A stretch of 64,000 nucleotides of DNA, taken from the NCBI GenBank assembly GCA_010015745.1, contig ML978266.1, positions 38,138 to 102,137 on the forward strand. The letters run 5' to 3'. The position numbers and the translations under genes were made by a program. Numbering within the stretch: position 1 is the stretch's first letter; each line of letters opens with the position of its first letter. The notes under the pieces are model-generated. The model did no database searches, had not been told where the DNA came from, and saw only the letters and a program-made list of their open reading frames with translations. This document shows, piece after piece, positions 21,937 to 32,704 of the stretch. This DNA comes from Setomelanomma holmii (taxonomy: Eukaryota > Ascomycota > Dothideomycetes > Pleosporales > Phaeosphaeriaceae).

Positions 21937-23841
21937 TCATCTTCTTGGTGTGAAGGGAGTAAAGTTCAGCGGTGGATAGGGTCCGTCGTTTGTGCTGCCC
22001 CAGTTGCCGGCGCTGCTGGTTCGCTTCCCACGGGTGGCTTGCCGTGTTACACTAGCCCGCACTTCCCGACGACCAACTACGTTTCCAAAGCCCAAAACTT
22101 CAGGCCGATCCAGGTCGAAAGGATCCGATTGCCGAACGGTGCGACCCGTCGGGAGTCCTGGAGTGAACAGATTGGTGCCTGGTCGACTTGGTCCAGGCTC
22201 GCCAAATCTGAGAAGCTCAGAGTCCCGTGAAGCTCCAGTCGAAGTGGTGTCAAATGTTGGTAGTGCCATTGACGATCGTCTTTGGTAAGTCTTGGGTAGA
22301 AGAGCCTGGTTAGGTGGAGGTAGGCCTGTTGGCCCTTTGTTGATAGTCGGTGAGGGTCCTGGAAAGATGAAAGATGGAGGATGGGAACTGAGTGCAGACG
22401 CCGCGCTTTGATTACGTCTGTGTCCCTGTATGGGCAAAGACACTTTTGATCCGCTTTGCGCATTTGCGGGATCATCGAATGGTGACGCGAACGGGTTGTT
22501 CGGTAAGCGAGCGGATGTGGCGGCGGGTTGTGGTGTGACAGGACCTCGAGGCGATGCTGCATCTGGATTGGATAAGTGCAAGATCCTCGGCGGTTCTGGA
22601 TCTGCGAACGGGTCAAACCCAGTATCCTTCTCTTCCAAAATTCCCGCAAAGGCCAACTGTGAAGAAATGCTACCGTTCTTTTTTCGCAGCAAATTCCTTT
22701 CGCTTTTCCGACTCGATGACCGCCTCATAAGAGGGTCGCCTGCAACCAAGCCCTGCGGTTCGCTCATCGACCGAACACGCCCATTCGTGTTGGTTGAATA
22801 AATGGAACTGACGCTCTCGTTCTGACTGTGTCTTCGATACGGATTCCCGGCTGGACCCTTCCTCATTCCCCTGGCCTTTGCAAACATTACCCCCACACCT
22901 GCCGGTATCGCCTTGACATTCTCTACGAACCGAGGCGCTTCAACTCTCTTCTCGATCCATCGAGGCTCTTTTGATTTCCGCTTGCGCAAACAGAAGAACA
23001 AAAGCGCACTGATGAGCGCAAGTCCAGCAACTCCACCAAGAACTCCTCCCACTATGCCTCCAATGTTCGCATTACCCGTGCTGGGTATCGTGAGTCCTGA
23101 ATCGCCACCTCCACCCTGCTCAGGGGCGATGATGCCGGCAGCCGCATCTCCTGTTTGCCGCGAAGCTCCGGATGTGGTCGTCGGAGGTGGCAGAGCAGCG
23201 ATTGGCGTGTTGACTGAAGTCGAGTCTGAGGGCGAGTCGACCTGACTTGACTGCGCTGGATCAGGTGTGAGGGATGTTTGTAGGACAGCCGATTGAATTG
23301 CCCCAGAGGCTGTGAAGCTTGGAGTAGATTGGTTGGGGTTTGGTAACAGAACAGCTGTAGATATCGTGTTAGAGCTTGTTGTCGTTGGAATCGCAGAAAA
23401 AGCGCTTTCAATCACAACGGCTTGCGAAGATAGCACCGCTGGCTGGGCAGCGCCCACAGGCCCTTTTAGTGGGGGTGCAGCGGCTGCAGGCTCAGACGGC
23501 GCAATGATTGCGAGTGCGATTGGAGTCGTCGTCGACTTTGGAGTAGGAATAGCACTTATCGTACCTGCTGCCGAAGAAACTGCTGCTTGCGTCGTGGTTG
23601 GTGTAGCTGCCGGCTGGTCTGCTTGCGCCGTGGTCGAAGAAGAAGCTGGCGGTGGTGGAGGCGCTTCCGCGCTCGTTTGTATTTGCGGTGCCTGTTCTGC
23701 AGTTGTGGATGTGGTAACTTCAGTAGGAGTAACGACCGTTGCCTCTGATGTGGTAAAGATGGAAGAGACCGCAGTTCGGGCCCGAGAGCGAGTACATCGT
23801 CTCCCGCTCACCGTCGTGATCGACTCTTGCGGAGATGCCAT
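21937..23841 (-). CDS. Single-pass membrane protein with Ser/Thr-rich ectodomain (634 aa)
   Basis: This is one uninterrupted frame from ATG 23841. The first 240 residues are dominated by Thr, Ser, Ala and Pro (for example TSTTAEQAPQIQ, APPPPPASSSTTA) with almost no bulky hydrophobics, as expected for an O-mannosylated stalk. A glycine-rich helix follows at about residues 258-284 (GGIVGGVLGGVAGLALISA, LLFFC) and is capped by RKRKSKEPRW, which places the C-terminus inside the cell. The cytoplasmic half is Pro/Ser-rich with many basic and possible phosphorylation stretches (RRSSSRKSERNLLRKKNG) and NPF and DPF tripeptides (NNPFASPFDDP, DPFADPEP) that could bind endocytic EH-domain proteins. No obvious signal peptide is seen, so the N-terminus might lack a short upstream exon. 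The layout resembles Mid2/WSC-type wall sensors or fungal mucin-like proteins, without the cysteine-rich WSC domain. Confidence 0.75.
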   Translation of the reverse strand: MASPQESITTVSGRRCTRSRARTAVSSIFTTSEATVVTPTEVTTSTTAEQAPQIQTSAEAPPPPPASSSTTAQADQPAATPTTTQAAVSSAAGTISAIPTPKSTTTPIALAIIAPSEPAAAAPPLKGPVGAAQPAVLSSQAVVIESAFSAIPTTTSSNTISTAVLLPNPNQSTPSFTASGAIQSAVLQTSLTPDPAQSSQVDSPSDSTSVNTPIAALPPPTTTSGASRQTGDAAAGIIAPEQGGGGDSGLTIPSTGNANIGGIVGGVLGGVAGLALISALLFFCLRKRKSKEPRWIEKRVEAPRFVENVKAIPAGVGVMFAKARGMRKGPAGNPYRRHSQNESVSSIYSTNTNGRVRSMSEPQGLVAGDPLMRRSSSRKSERNLLRKKNGSISSQLAFAGILEEKDTGFDPFADPEPPRILHLSNPDAASPRGPVTPQPAATSARLPNNPFASPFDDPANAQSGSKVSLPIQGHRRNQSAASALSSHPPSFIFPGPSPTINKGPTGLPPPNQALLPKTYQRRSSMALPTFDTTSTGASRDSELLRFGEPGPSRPGTNLFTPGLPTGRTVRQSDPFDLDRPEVLGFGNVVGRREVRASVTRQATRGKRTSSAGNWGSTNDGPYPPLNFTPFTPRR

Positions 23842-24760
23842 GCAGGCTACAGGCTCATGAAAGAAACGCCAGCAAGGGCTCGAGAGAAGAGACGGGGGAA
23901 GAGAATGTAAGCGCCGCGGGCGCTTTGAGCATATTAAATTGGAAAATTGAAGTTGTTCGCAGGTTGATGCTGTACACTGGATTCACAATGGAAGATGTTA
24001 GTCGGCGTTCGAAGAGGAACCGGATGGCTGTCAACCGTTGGCATAAGGTGCTGCGCTTGGGCGCGTCTGAAACGCGGGCGGCTTCAGGTGCCGCTTTGAG
24101 CGGCGACTACACACACATGAAGCGCGATAGGCTTCGCACCTCTACGCAGTGCCGCCATCGCCGTCTCAGCCTAGAGAATTGCGTTGGGCGGGACGTATTG
24201 GGCGTGCTTGCTTGCTCGAAACTTCGGAGTGGTGGCATGAAAGGAGAGCAGAGGATTGAGGTTAAGCGACGATGTCGTACGGTAGCGGGGTGTCGCTGCA
24301 CGTGACTTAGCCAACCTCTGGCCGGTGATGCTCTGAAGAATAGACCTTCTATCGAAACGCGTCTTTCCGCTGCTGCAGAATTTTCAACGACAATTGAGAC
24401 TCCCTGCACTTGCTGAACCGCGCAGTCGTTCCATGTATCGCATAATGAGGCTCCCCATTGTCTGGCAGCCAAGCTGAACACGCTCAAAGTGCGACAGCTG
24501 TCAACGGCTTCAATTCGATATCTTCTTACTTCTGTCGTGATACAGGCCCAAGGCAGTCTTTGACTTCACGCCGTGACTGTTTGTATAATGTGACGACGGT
24601 AATTCCTCGAGCTGCAGGCGCACAGGGACGAGCAAGGGCCGAACGCGCTTCCAGGATTTGCCGCCGCGGAAGCAGCGCGTCCACAACATCGACCATTCCT
24701 CTACCGCCGCAACAACGCCGCAGCAAATGATAACGAGAGCGAGCTCACGAGCATACGAAC
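23842..24760. other. Divergent intergenic region
   Basis: About 920 bases separate the membrane-protein gene (minus) from the 613-aa gene (plus). The short frames here lack motifs, so it is probably promoter DNA for both. Confidence 0.4.
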
Positions 24761-26961
24761 ATGTTCGGCTTCAGCGGTACGTTCCAGTCGCCCTTGTTCC
24801 CCCTCCGTGAATGTCCACGTGTCACGTCATCCTGCCAGCGACTCCTCAATGTACCGCAGCCACAATAGCTCTCCCATCGACTTTTCATCTCACGTCTGAA
24901 GAATACGCGCAAGTGGCCAAGCTTTCCGTTTTTCAGACTTACCACGCGTTCTGTTGATTTTCTACGCTTTACGATTTGCATGTTTCGTGCGCCTGTTCTA
25001 GTCGTTCCACAGTTCTTACACGTTTCGACTGAGGTATAGGATGCACGTGCAATATCACCGCTGATATGACCGCGCCACCCAGGTAACCTGCTTGCGGGAC
25101 AACATGATACGAAGAAGAGGCGGCCTCCTCCCTCAAGACCAATTCCCATTACATTTCCATCTCTGCAGCCGCCCGAGCCATCGTCAACCTGCCCACCAGG
25201 TCCATGGATCACAGGTGGGCAGGCAGGACTGTCGGAGCACTTCTTACGTCTGAAGAAGCCCACCGATGTCACTAGGGATACTCTGGAACTTCTCAATGTC
25301 ACCTTTGAAACGGAATGCGAGTTCGAAACGTTGCTCTCATCCTTGCCAAACGAGGCACAATCGCACCTGCCACCAAAGGACTGGTTCAAGTCACCCGAAC
25401 ACATAGATCTCTTGATGTCGTCAGGGTCAAACGTCACACTTCTCAGCAACGGTAGACGGAAGCCTGATCACAACGAGTTCTTCGTTCGTGCAAGGGAGCT
25501 ATTCTTCAGCAACGATGATGCGTTCTCGACACTCACTCGTAAAGGGTCCCGAGGCCAAGCACCTCTACGCTTGGCTCACTTCCGTAAGTTCTGGGAAGGT
25601 CTCGATAATATGGCTTACTACTGGGACAACTCCTTAGACGAGTATGGACCACCATTCCCTGGGATACATAGTAGTGGCGGTGATGCAGTAACAGAGTCTC
25701 TCTCAAGTGCTGGTTACCATGTCCAGAGAACGCAGAAGGAGACTGAAATCGATCGGACAACAACAGGATCAGCCGAGGTCGGGAACCCCGACGAGCAAGA
25801 GGCAGAGCCTCGCAAGAAAGCCAAGGTCGGTGCAGCTGTGGGTAGCACGATAGACACTCAGTCTGCAGGCGCAAATGGCACAGGAAAGGGAACAACTATT
25901 AGTCAGGCATCATCGTCTCATCCAAGCCGGATTCTGCCTGCTAGGACCGCTCCATCGCGAATGCCATGGCTGACTGGGGTCGAGGCAAGCAAAAAGCCCG
26001 TTGATCTATCACAAGGATCCTACCGTGGTTACCGCATCGGTAATGGCGCTGAAATGCCTGACCAGTATCGGATCGACTGTATTCGTGCCTTCTTGGAGCC
26101 ATTAGCATGGGCATTCGGTGTAACACTGTCACAGCATCGTCGTCCACCTGTGCTCACTCTTGAAAACGTGCGCTTTCCTGTGCGCATGAGTTCAGCGGCC
26201 TGGCGAGGACCTCAGGACAGGGCGAAAGCGCGGCAGGGATGGATGGAAGGCCCCTTGCTTGGCATGCAGTGCAGATCTGATGTGAATTTTGGCGCAACTG
26301 GCAATCTGCACGCCGAGTCCGTGCTTGATACGGTGCGCGAGCTTGGTGGTCTACTGCTACTAGCGCAAGAAAGAGCAAGAGAGGGAAAGACGGAGAAAAG
26401 AAGTGGCGATGGTAAGTGGTGGACGACCAAAGAACGTTGGGGTGGCGGGCCTGGAGGCGAGGTAGGCGATGCACAAGGAGCTAGCGACGCACCTGCGAAG
26501 GATACAGGCACCACGTCACAGGAGAAGCTTGTTCAACGCAATCCAGATGGCTCCAAGGTTCGTCGTAGACCAACGACCGCAGAAATCTGGAAAATTCTTC
26601 GGCCTGGACAACCTCAATGGGATCCCAAGATAGTATACGAAGCAATCGGCAAGGATCGGAGCCAGGACTGGGACGACGTATGTTCTTATGTTGGTAAGAC
26701 GGCGAATTTCAGTCGCTGACCCTTTTGCAGGTTTTCATGGTCTCGTCATTGAACCATCACATCAGTGTATTGCGGCTGCGCGTTCATCCGCTCTACCTAC
26801 AGTACCTCACTGAAGGAAGCGTCCCGGATGGTGCGCCAAAGGCTCCAGGCTGGTGTTCGCCAAAACTTCGAAGAACGCGATGGTATGATCTTTTCAATGT
26901 CGACGACCGCACTGAAGCTATGCGGGGCATTTGGGGTATCATGTCGTACACCATGCGCTAA
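24761..26961 (+). CDS. Uncharacterised protein, about 613 aa, possibly nuclear
   Basis: Three exons are proposed: 24761-24776, 25083-26677 and 26731-26961. The second intron (53 bases, GTATGT...TTGCAG) is well supported because it joins SQDWDD to VFMVSSLNHHISVLRLRVH, after which the frame stays open to a TAA. The large exon is open from about 25068 but has no good ATG. A 306-base intron (donor GTACGT, acceptor CCCAG) from a 16-base first exon reading MFGFSG keeps the frame. The protein has a Pro-rich N-terminus (RRPPPSRPIPITFPS), a basic EPRKKAKV segment that could be a nuclear localisation signal, a conserved-looking core (YRIDCIRAFLEPLAWAFGV, VLTLENVRFPVRMSSAAW) and the C-terminal SSLNHHISVL segment. 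I do not recognise the family. The 5' end is the least certain part. Confidence 0.65.
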
Positions 26962-29052
26962 GAATAGCAATACCAACCGAAAAGGGACACATATGCTCAG
27001 TCTGTACACCTTGCAACTTTAGTCAATGCCACTTCGCCGATGCATCATCAACAGCTGCAGAATCGACCCTTGTGGTCACTCACTTCGTGTCGAAGACAGA
27101 TTTGCAACAGGTCCGGGCTGGTCTTTGCCGAAGCGCGATAGTGGAGCAAGATTGTGTCCCCTGCATTTGGCAGAACATAACAGCCTCCACGCTCGATCGC
27201 GAGGCTCAAGACCATAAATCTGGTAGAGATGCTGATATTCTAGCAGGGAAGCCGCAGTTACGAATGCAGCTCATGGCATAATCAATGCTAAGATTTTTCA
27301 CAGGGTATCAATCTAGCTGCTGACGATGAGCTTTTCAACATGTAGTCTATATAGCTCCTCGGCATTAGAACTTATTCGAGAATAACGCATTGACACTTCA
27401 CTGATGAGCTGTGATAGCGTTGGATCATTCGTCTCTCGTCCTCCTCGAATTGAGCCTTGCCAAAGTCTTCAGACTGAGTGGTGCAGCCACTAGAAGTAGA
27501 CACGCGCTCCACGGACTTCCAGAAAGGGTTCGTCCTACCTACAGAGGGCATTGTGCGACTTTGCAGTTGCGTTTCGCAAATCAAACAGTTTGGTCCAACC
27601 ACTCTCGATATTGTGGCGTCCAGTCAGTCTCAATCAGCACGACCGGCTAATCAATCGCACCCGCATCTCCGACACTACACGCAGTACCGCTAACTCTTGC
27701 GACTTCTTTGGTGTCGTCGTTGGAACGTTCAGCCTTCAACGGTCCAATCCTGCGCCGAGCTAATTCCGACCTATAGAGAGACGTCAGGAACACAAGCAGA
27801 CGCGAGTTGGTGCAGGGCTCCACCCCTTTGCTGCGCTACCGTGGCGTCAGCACGCGCTCCGTGGTCAAGAGGCGCTTGACGCAAGAGTGTGAGGCGTCTG
27901 TCAGTGCGGCATTGCAGTTCCAATTCGTCAGGCACAACTTGGGGCCAGGCCAGGTAACACAAGGCTGCAGCTCTGCAGTTGGACCCATTTACAACACACA
28001 GAAAACCATCGCAATACCGTTTCCTGCCCTATGCCCTTGCCCAGAGACTTTGCCCCGTACGAAGCGGACTGACGCACTATCGGACGATTTCACACTGAAT
28101 CACGCGCGTACCACCGTGGATCGTTGCAAGTCCGACTACACACGTCCTTGAGGTTGTGCTATCGGGTGACACGAAGTCAACATCAAGCACTCACTGAGCA
28201 GCACGTACTGTAACATTACCCAACTGCTTGCAGCGACCTGGTGCTCGGAGTGTCCGTGAACTTGTACGCCATCTGATCTGGGCAATTTCGAGTCTCAATC
28301 CGTAAACCAGGTTCGCAAAGCGGGCATCAAGTACCTATGTACCTTTACGTCTGGTGCTGTCAGATGTGTCAAACGGGTACCAGCAGCATACATCATTCTT
28401 ACTCACATAATTACAACCGTAATTGGGATCTTAAGACCCCATCCGCTCCCTGCTTCAGATGTTTGGCGAGAAAGGCCTCTTGATGTTGACGTCTAAAGAC
28501 TCTCGGCACTCACATGCACATCACACCGTTTTCTTGGCTATGAGAAGTGACTGGCTGATTGCAAGAAGACGCCTTCGCCTCTCAGAGTAACAGTGGCTTG
28601 AGAGCATACGACGATGCTCTGCGAGCGATCAGCAGCCAGATGCGTCCTTTCGCCAATCTTGCAGGCAGCCTGGCGTGTAGTGTCTGGCGTATATAAGCTG
28701 ACGGCTTTGCGGGCTGTTTGCAAACAACATCCCTTTGTTGCTTAACATACCCCCCAATACCCAGCCTCAATTGCTGAGTGCCTTACATATCATTCGCATA
28801 TACGATCTCGTGTCTTAGATCTGGCCCCGCCCCGCTTTCGCTTTCATCACATCGTTGGGAGCCAAGAGGTGTAGCACAGCCCGATAGCCCGATCGAATCC
28901 CACGATATCACATATATCAAGTACGACAGGTTTGCTGCCATACACGGCAAACTCATACGAAGTCCTACGAACCAAGTACCAGGACTACTAGATCTGCCCC
29001 GCTCCTTCACCACCTCATTCACTTCACCACCTGCACGAATATATCATCAAAC
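26962..29052. other. 2.1-kb intergenic region
   Basis: Only short frames of under 120 codons occur, all without recognisable motifs. No repeat ends or tRNA-like folds were seen. The last few hundred bases are the presumed promoter of the cupin gene. Confidence 0.4.
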
Positions 29053-29802
29053 ATGCTCACAACACTCCCCATCCTTATCCTGACCACCTTCCTCCCCCTC
29101 CTGACCTCCGCCCAATCAAAATCACGCACGGTCAACTCCAAACTCAACGCCGACCTCAAAACCGCTGCCACAAACTTCGACCGCAATGCCCTCCTCCCCA
29201 TTAACCAAGACTGGTACTACGACTTCGACCTGCACCCTAACTTCAACTCGGCCACTGGCGCCGTCATCACCGCCGACGCAGCAACCATGCCCTCCTTGAC
29301 CGGCCTGGGCATCAGTATCGCCTTGCTCAAGCTCGCGCCGTGCGGCATGTTGTCGCCGCACTTGCACCCGCGGGCGACGAACCTGGTGACTGCGATTACG
29401 GGGAACACGACGAGCTGGATGATTGGGGAGAATGGGGTGAGGACAGTGAGGGTAGATTTGACGCCGATGAGGATGACGGTGTTCCCGCAGGGGAGTTTGC
29501 ATGTTATGCAGAACAATGGTATGTTGAAAACACCTACTTACTTGGGACTGTGCTGATATGTGCTGTGATTAGATTGCGAACCCGCTCTACTTGTCAGTGC
29601 ACTCAGCAGCGATGACAGCGGTACACTCAACATTCTGCCTTCGCTTTGGACAGTCCCGCAGGACATCATCCAAGCTGGGTTTGGCAATGCAGGACTCAAC
29701 ACGCAAGACTTGGGCAAGGACATCCCTTTGGTAGGCACCGGTGCTATCATCGGCAGCGAAGCGTGCAAGAAGAGGTGTGGCATAAACCATGGGAAACAGT
29801 AA
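29053..29802 (+). CDS. Secreted cupin, germin/spherulin-like (231 aa)
   Basis: There are two exons, 29053-29518 and 29573-29802, separated by a 54-base intron (GTATGT...TTAG) that joins VMQNN to DCEPALLVSAL. A signal peptide is evident (MLTTLPILILTTFLPLLTSA, cleavage near residue 20). Cupin motif 1 reads CGMLSPHLHPRATNLVTAIT. The two histidines are present, but the glutamate usual in HxHxxxxE has been replaced by Asn. Motif 2 reads FPQGSLHVMQNN with its histidine present. The C-terminus has two cysteines (EACKKRCG). Family members are extracellular or wall-bound, and many bind manganese with oxalate-oxidase or superoxide-dismutase activity. With one ligand changed, the activity here is uncertain. 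Confidence 0.88.
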
Positions 29803-30571
29803 GGGTATACCAGGGAGGAAAGTCAGATGGTGGTGGCTTTGAGGTGTGTTAGCGCGGTTGCTGCTACTATTGTTGTTATTTGTATGCCAAATATCGGTAT
29901 GTGGTTTATATGCGTTGGCTTCGTGGCTTCTGTGCGCACGCAATGGTTCGAACACTTTCGTTCGGGAAGGAGATTATGATGTTGTTTGAGTAAAAATACA
30001 ACTCTGAAAAGTTATTCCCTTGAAAATTCCGCTTGCTGTGTGATGTTGTTGAGGCGTAAGACGGACCGCTACCCCGCATGTGTGGGTCGTGAGAAGGCGT
30101 CGCTCAGCCACTGGGCAGAAAGACGAGCATCATGGTATCGGCAGACTTTTCGATCTCGGATCTGACTACAGGAGGCTTCAAGCCTCGTGTGCAGCTGTTC
30201 AGCAGTCTGCGACGTGGCGCACGATATCGCGAGGTTTGGCATCCGTTGTCGAAGGGATGTCGAGGCGGCTTAAGCGCTCGGCAACCGGATCTATATTACA
30301 TGGTCAGCCCTACATGATCTAGCAGACCAGTAGTGGACAGGTCTTTGCGCCTCCACAAGATGACTTACATTTCGCTCGTATGTGTTATCGTGGCACGTCT
30401 TAGCCATGTAAGATGACGTTCGTTCAAGACACGGGATTTACATGCCCGAATGGTTCGGTCGGTAGTCATTCTGCCATGCGCTGCGGTGCACTGCAAGGCA
30501 GCCAAAGTGTGCCTCGGAATTGAAACAATCTTCCCGTCGCAGTCATATCCAGCGACATCGATAGTAATTTA
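29803..30571. other. Convergent intergenic region
   Basis: About 770 bases lie between the cupin gene (plus) and the Zn2Cys6 gene (minus). No gene or repeat was recognised. Confidence 0.4.
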
Positions 30572-32704
30572 TCAAGCCTCCTTTGGTACGTGCACGTTCG
30601 AGAAGACGAGGTCCGGCCCCTCACCTGCCAATTTCCCGCTCATCATCGCGATGACCTCGTCAGACCACCGAAAAGCGTCCACCATCTGATAATCTAACAG
30701 AGAGTTCATACCTTTGATAATCCACTCTTGTACGTCGGGCTTGCAGTACTCGTACGCCACAACGAAGCTCAAGCCGGTATGAAGCGCACCAATCGGTTTG
30801 CTTGCCCACGCATCTTCCCAAGTCTTGCATATTTCAAATGCGATTGATCGATTCTCGGACTGCAAGTCGTAGATAACGGGATCGTATGGTGGTAGCAGCC
30901 GCATCATGACTTTGTTTGTGAGGATGAGCATTGACCAAAAGCAACTGTAACCAGTCATATGGCGCCAACTCGTGAAGTGATAGCTCATGGGCACCGGAGT
31001 GTGCTCTTCGATGGAAGGGAGTTCGATGGTGGTGGCGCCGCTGGCAAGCTTGGCATTCAAGTGAACACCGAGTCCATAGAGTGCGTCTTTGAGGTTCTGC
31101 ACTTTGACCAAAAGCGATGCCTGCGCGGGTGATTTGTGACCTGCTGCGGTACTGGGTATATATGAGGCATTGACAGGCTCGATATCGTTGAGGAACTCGA
31201 GGCTATTAAAGCTGTCGGGCGAGAAGTCAAGCGATGGGCAGGTATCGGAAAGCGTCTCCGAGACATTCATGTCGCCGTTGAGGTTGATGTTAACGTTGAT
31301 GTCAGCAGCAAATGTCGGATCGAACGTGACACCTACATCCACTGGCTGGAAGGTGGGTTGCAAGTCCAGCTCCTTGAGGTCCTTCAATATGCCTGGCAAC
31401 TCGGCCATGTGTTGTATAAGATCTGTGTGTAGACAATCGTCGAAACTGAGACCAGCCTTGTCGAAAGCGATGTCTCGCCATTCCGGTGATGCGAGGAAGC
31501 ATGGTTTTCGTTCGTATATCGATGTTACAATCTATGAGTCTTTGTCAGCTATAGACTATCAAAGTCGTCAATCTTATACGATCTCGCGACGAGGAAATCA
31601 CGTCGAGATCATATCGGCCTTGATGCGAGGGTCTCAGGACATATTGGTCACTTACAATACCGCCCCTATTGAAGCGCAGTATCTCTTTCGCAAACGAGTC
31701 ACGATACTTCTCTGGGCCTTGCAGTTCCATCAAACGTCCTGCGCCACCAACGTGAGCCAAGTATCGATTGCCTATTCTCGGGCCAGCCAATGCCTACATC
31801 GTGATGTCAGTCGTCTCTCGACCAAGTATTGCGACCATGCTCACCTCTACTAGACTAAGTAGTACGGAAGCGCAAAGCGTATTGGCGGACATGCCTTGTT
31901 CGGGATTTTCGAGACATGTCTGCAAAGTCCGGATAGCTCTGAGGTACAAATGTGGGCTCACAATCTCCATCGAGGTTTTCTTATGGACAAGGGAAGTGTG
32001 CGCGTTTACTAGAACTGCCGCTGCAGCGTCAAGTGCCGGATTGTGTCCAATCCTCGAAGGCACCTCGCGAATGAAGGGACCAAAGACGGACATGCGGACA
32101 CCAGAACTGCCTGTCGTGGTGGCATTGATCAGCGCGCGTGCAAGTTCATGATGTTGAGATGGCGAAGGCTGTCTTAGAAAAGGTGATCGCGGAGGGCTTA
32201 GAGTAGTCGAGCTCGATCGTCTTGCTGATCGTTTCTGTGTCCCGTGGTCTTTGTGCGAGATTCTGAACTTGTGTTGTACGGAGCCATTCTTCGCATACTT
32301 CTCGTTCAGTTGCGTCAGGCGCTTGAAATGTTGATCTTGATCGTTACTCCCGAACACTACCTCGCTTCTGGCCAGCACGAGCTTACCTAATGTCGGGATT
32401 TGCTCGTTCATGGCACCAGTCGTAGCGTTGGTCGCTAATCGAGGCCCCAGATCTCTGAAGGTGTGTCGTGCGGGCGGTCCCGGGCAGACTTTGCCATTCT
32501 TAATGCAGTTCGCACAAGTTGGCCAGGACTCGTCTTGATGAGATTAGTAACGATCTTCTCGTATTCAGCTGGTGTTGGCGAAGGATGGTCATACCACACT
32601 CTGTCGTCAGTCAGCAACTGTAGATTAACAGTCTATCAGGAGGACTTACTGATCTTCCGCTTCCGACAAATGAAGCATCCGGTGCTCTTTGGAACTCCAA
32701 CCAT
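30572..32704 (-). CDS. Zn2Cys6 transcription factor with a 6-base micro-exon (615 aa)
   Basis: Five exons are proposed: 32704-32650, 32600-32595, 32533-31845, 31793-31656 and 31531-30572. The introns are 49, 61, 51 and 124 bases. Joined, the N-terminus reads MVGVPKSTGCFICRKRKIK, then CDESWPTCANCIKNGKVC, with all six cysteines spaced exactly as a Gal4-type zinc cluster (C-x2-C-x6-C-x6-C-x2-C-x6-C). The second exon is only AGTGTG and supplies the last two bases of Lys, the third Cys and the first base of Asp. The rest resembles the fungal-specific regulatory domain (RIGNRYLAHVGGAGRLMELQ, ILRFNRGG, ERKPCFLASPEWRDIAFD, YSCFWSMLILTNKVMMRL). It is probably a nuclear regulator. No target can be inferred, since no pathway cluster adjoins it. 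Confidence 0.85.

Noticed and set aside
22077..22649. 190-codon minus-strand frame within the membrane-protein gene
   Set aside because: It is a shadow frame of the 634-aa protein gene, whose composition and TM segment explain the region.
29930..29960. GGTTCGAAC string resembling a tRNA T-loop
   Set aside because: No matching acceptor stem, D-arm or anticodon arm can be folded around it.
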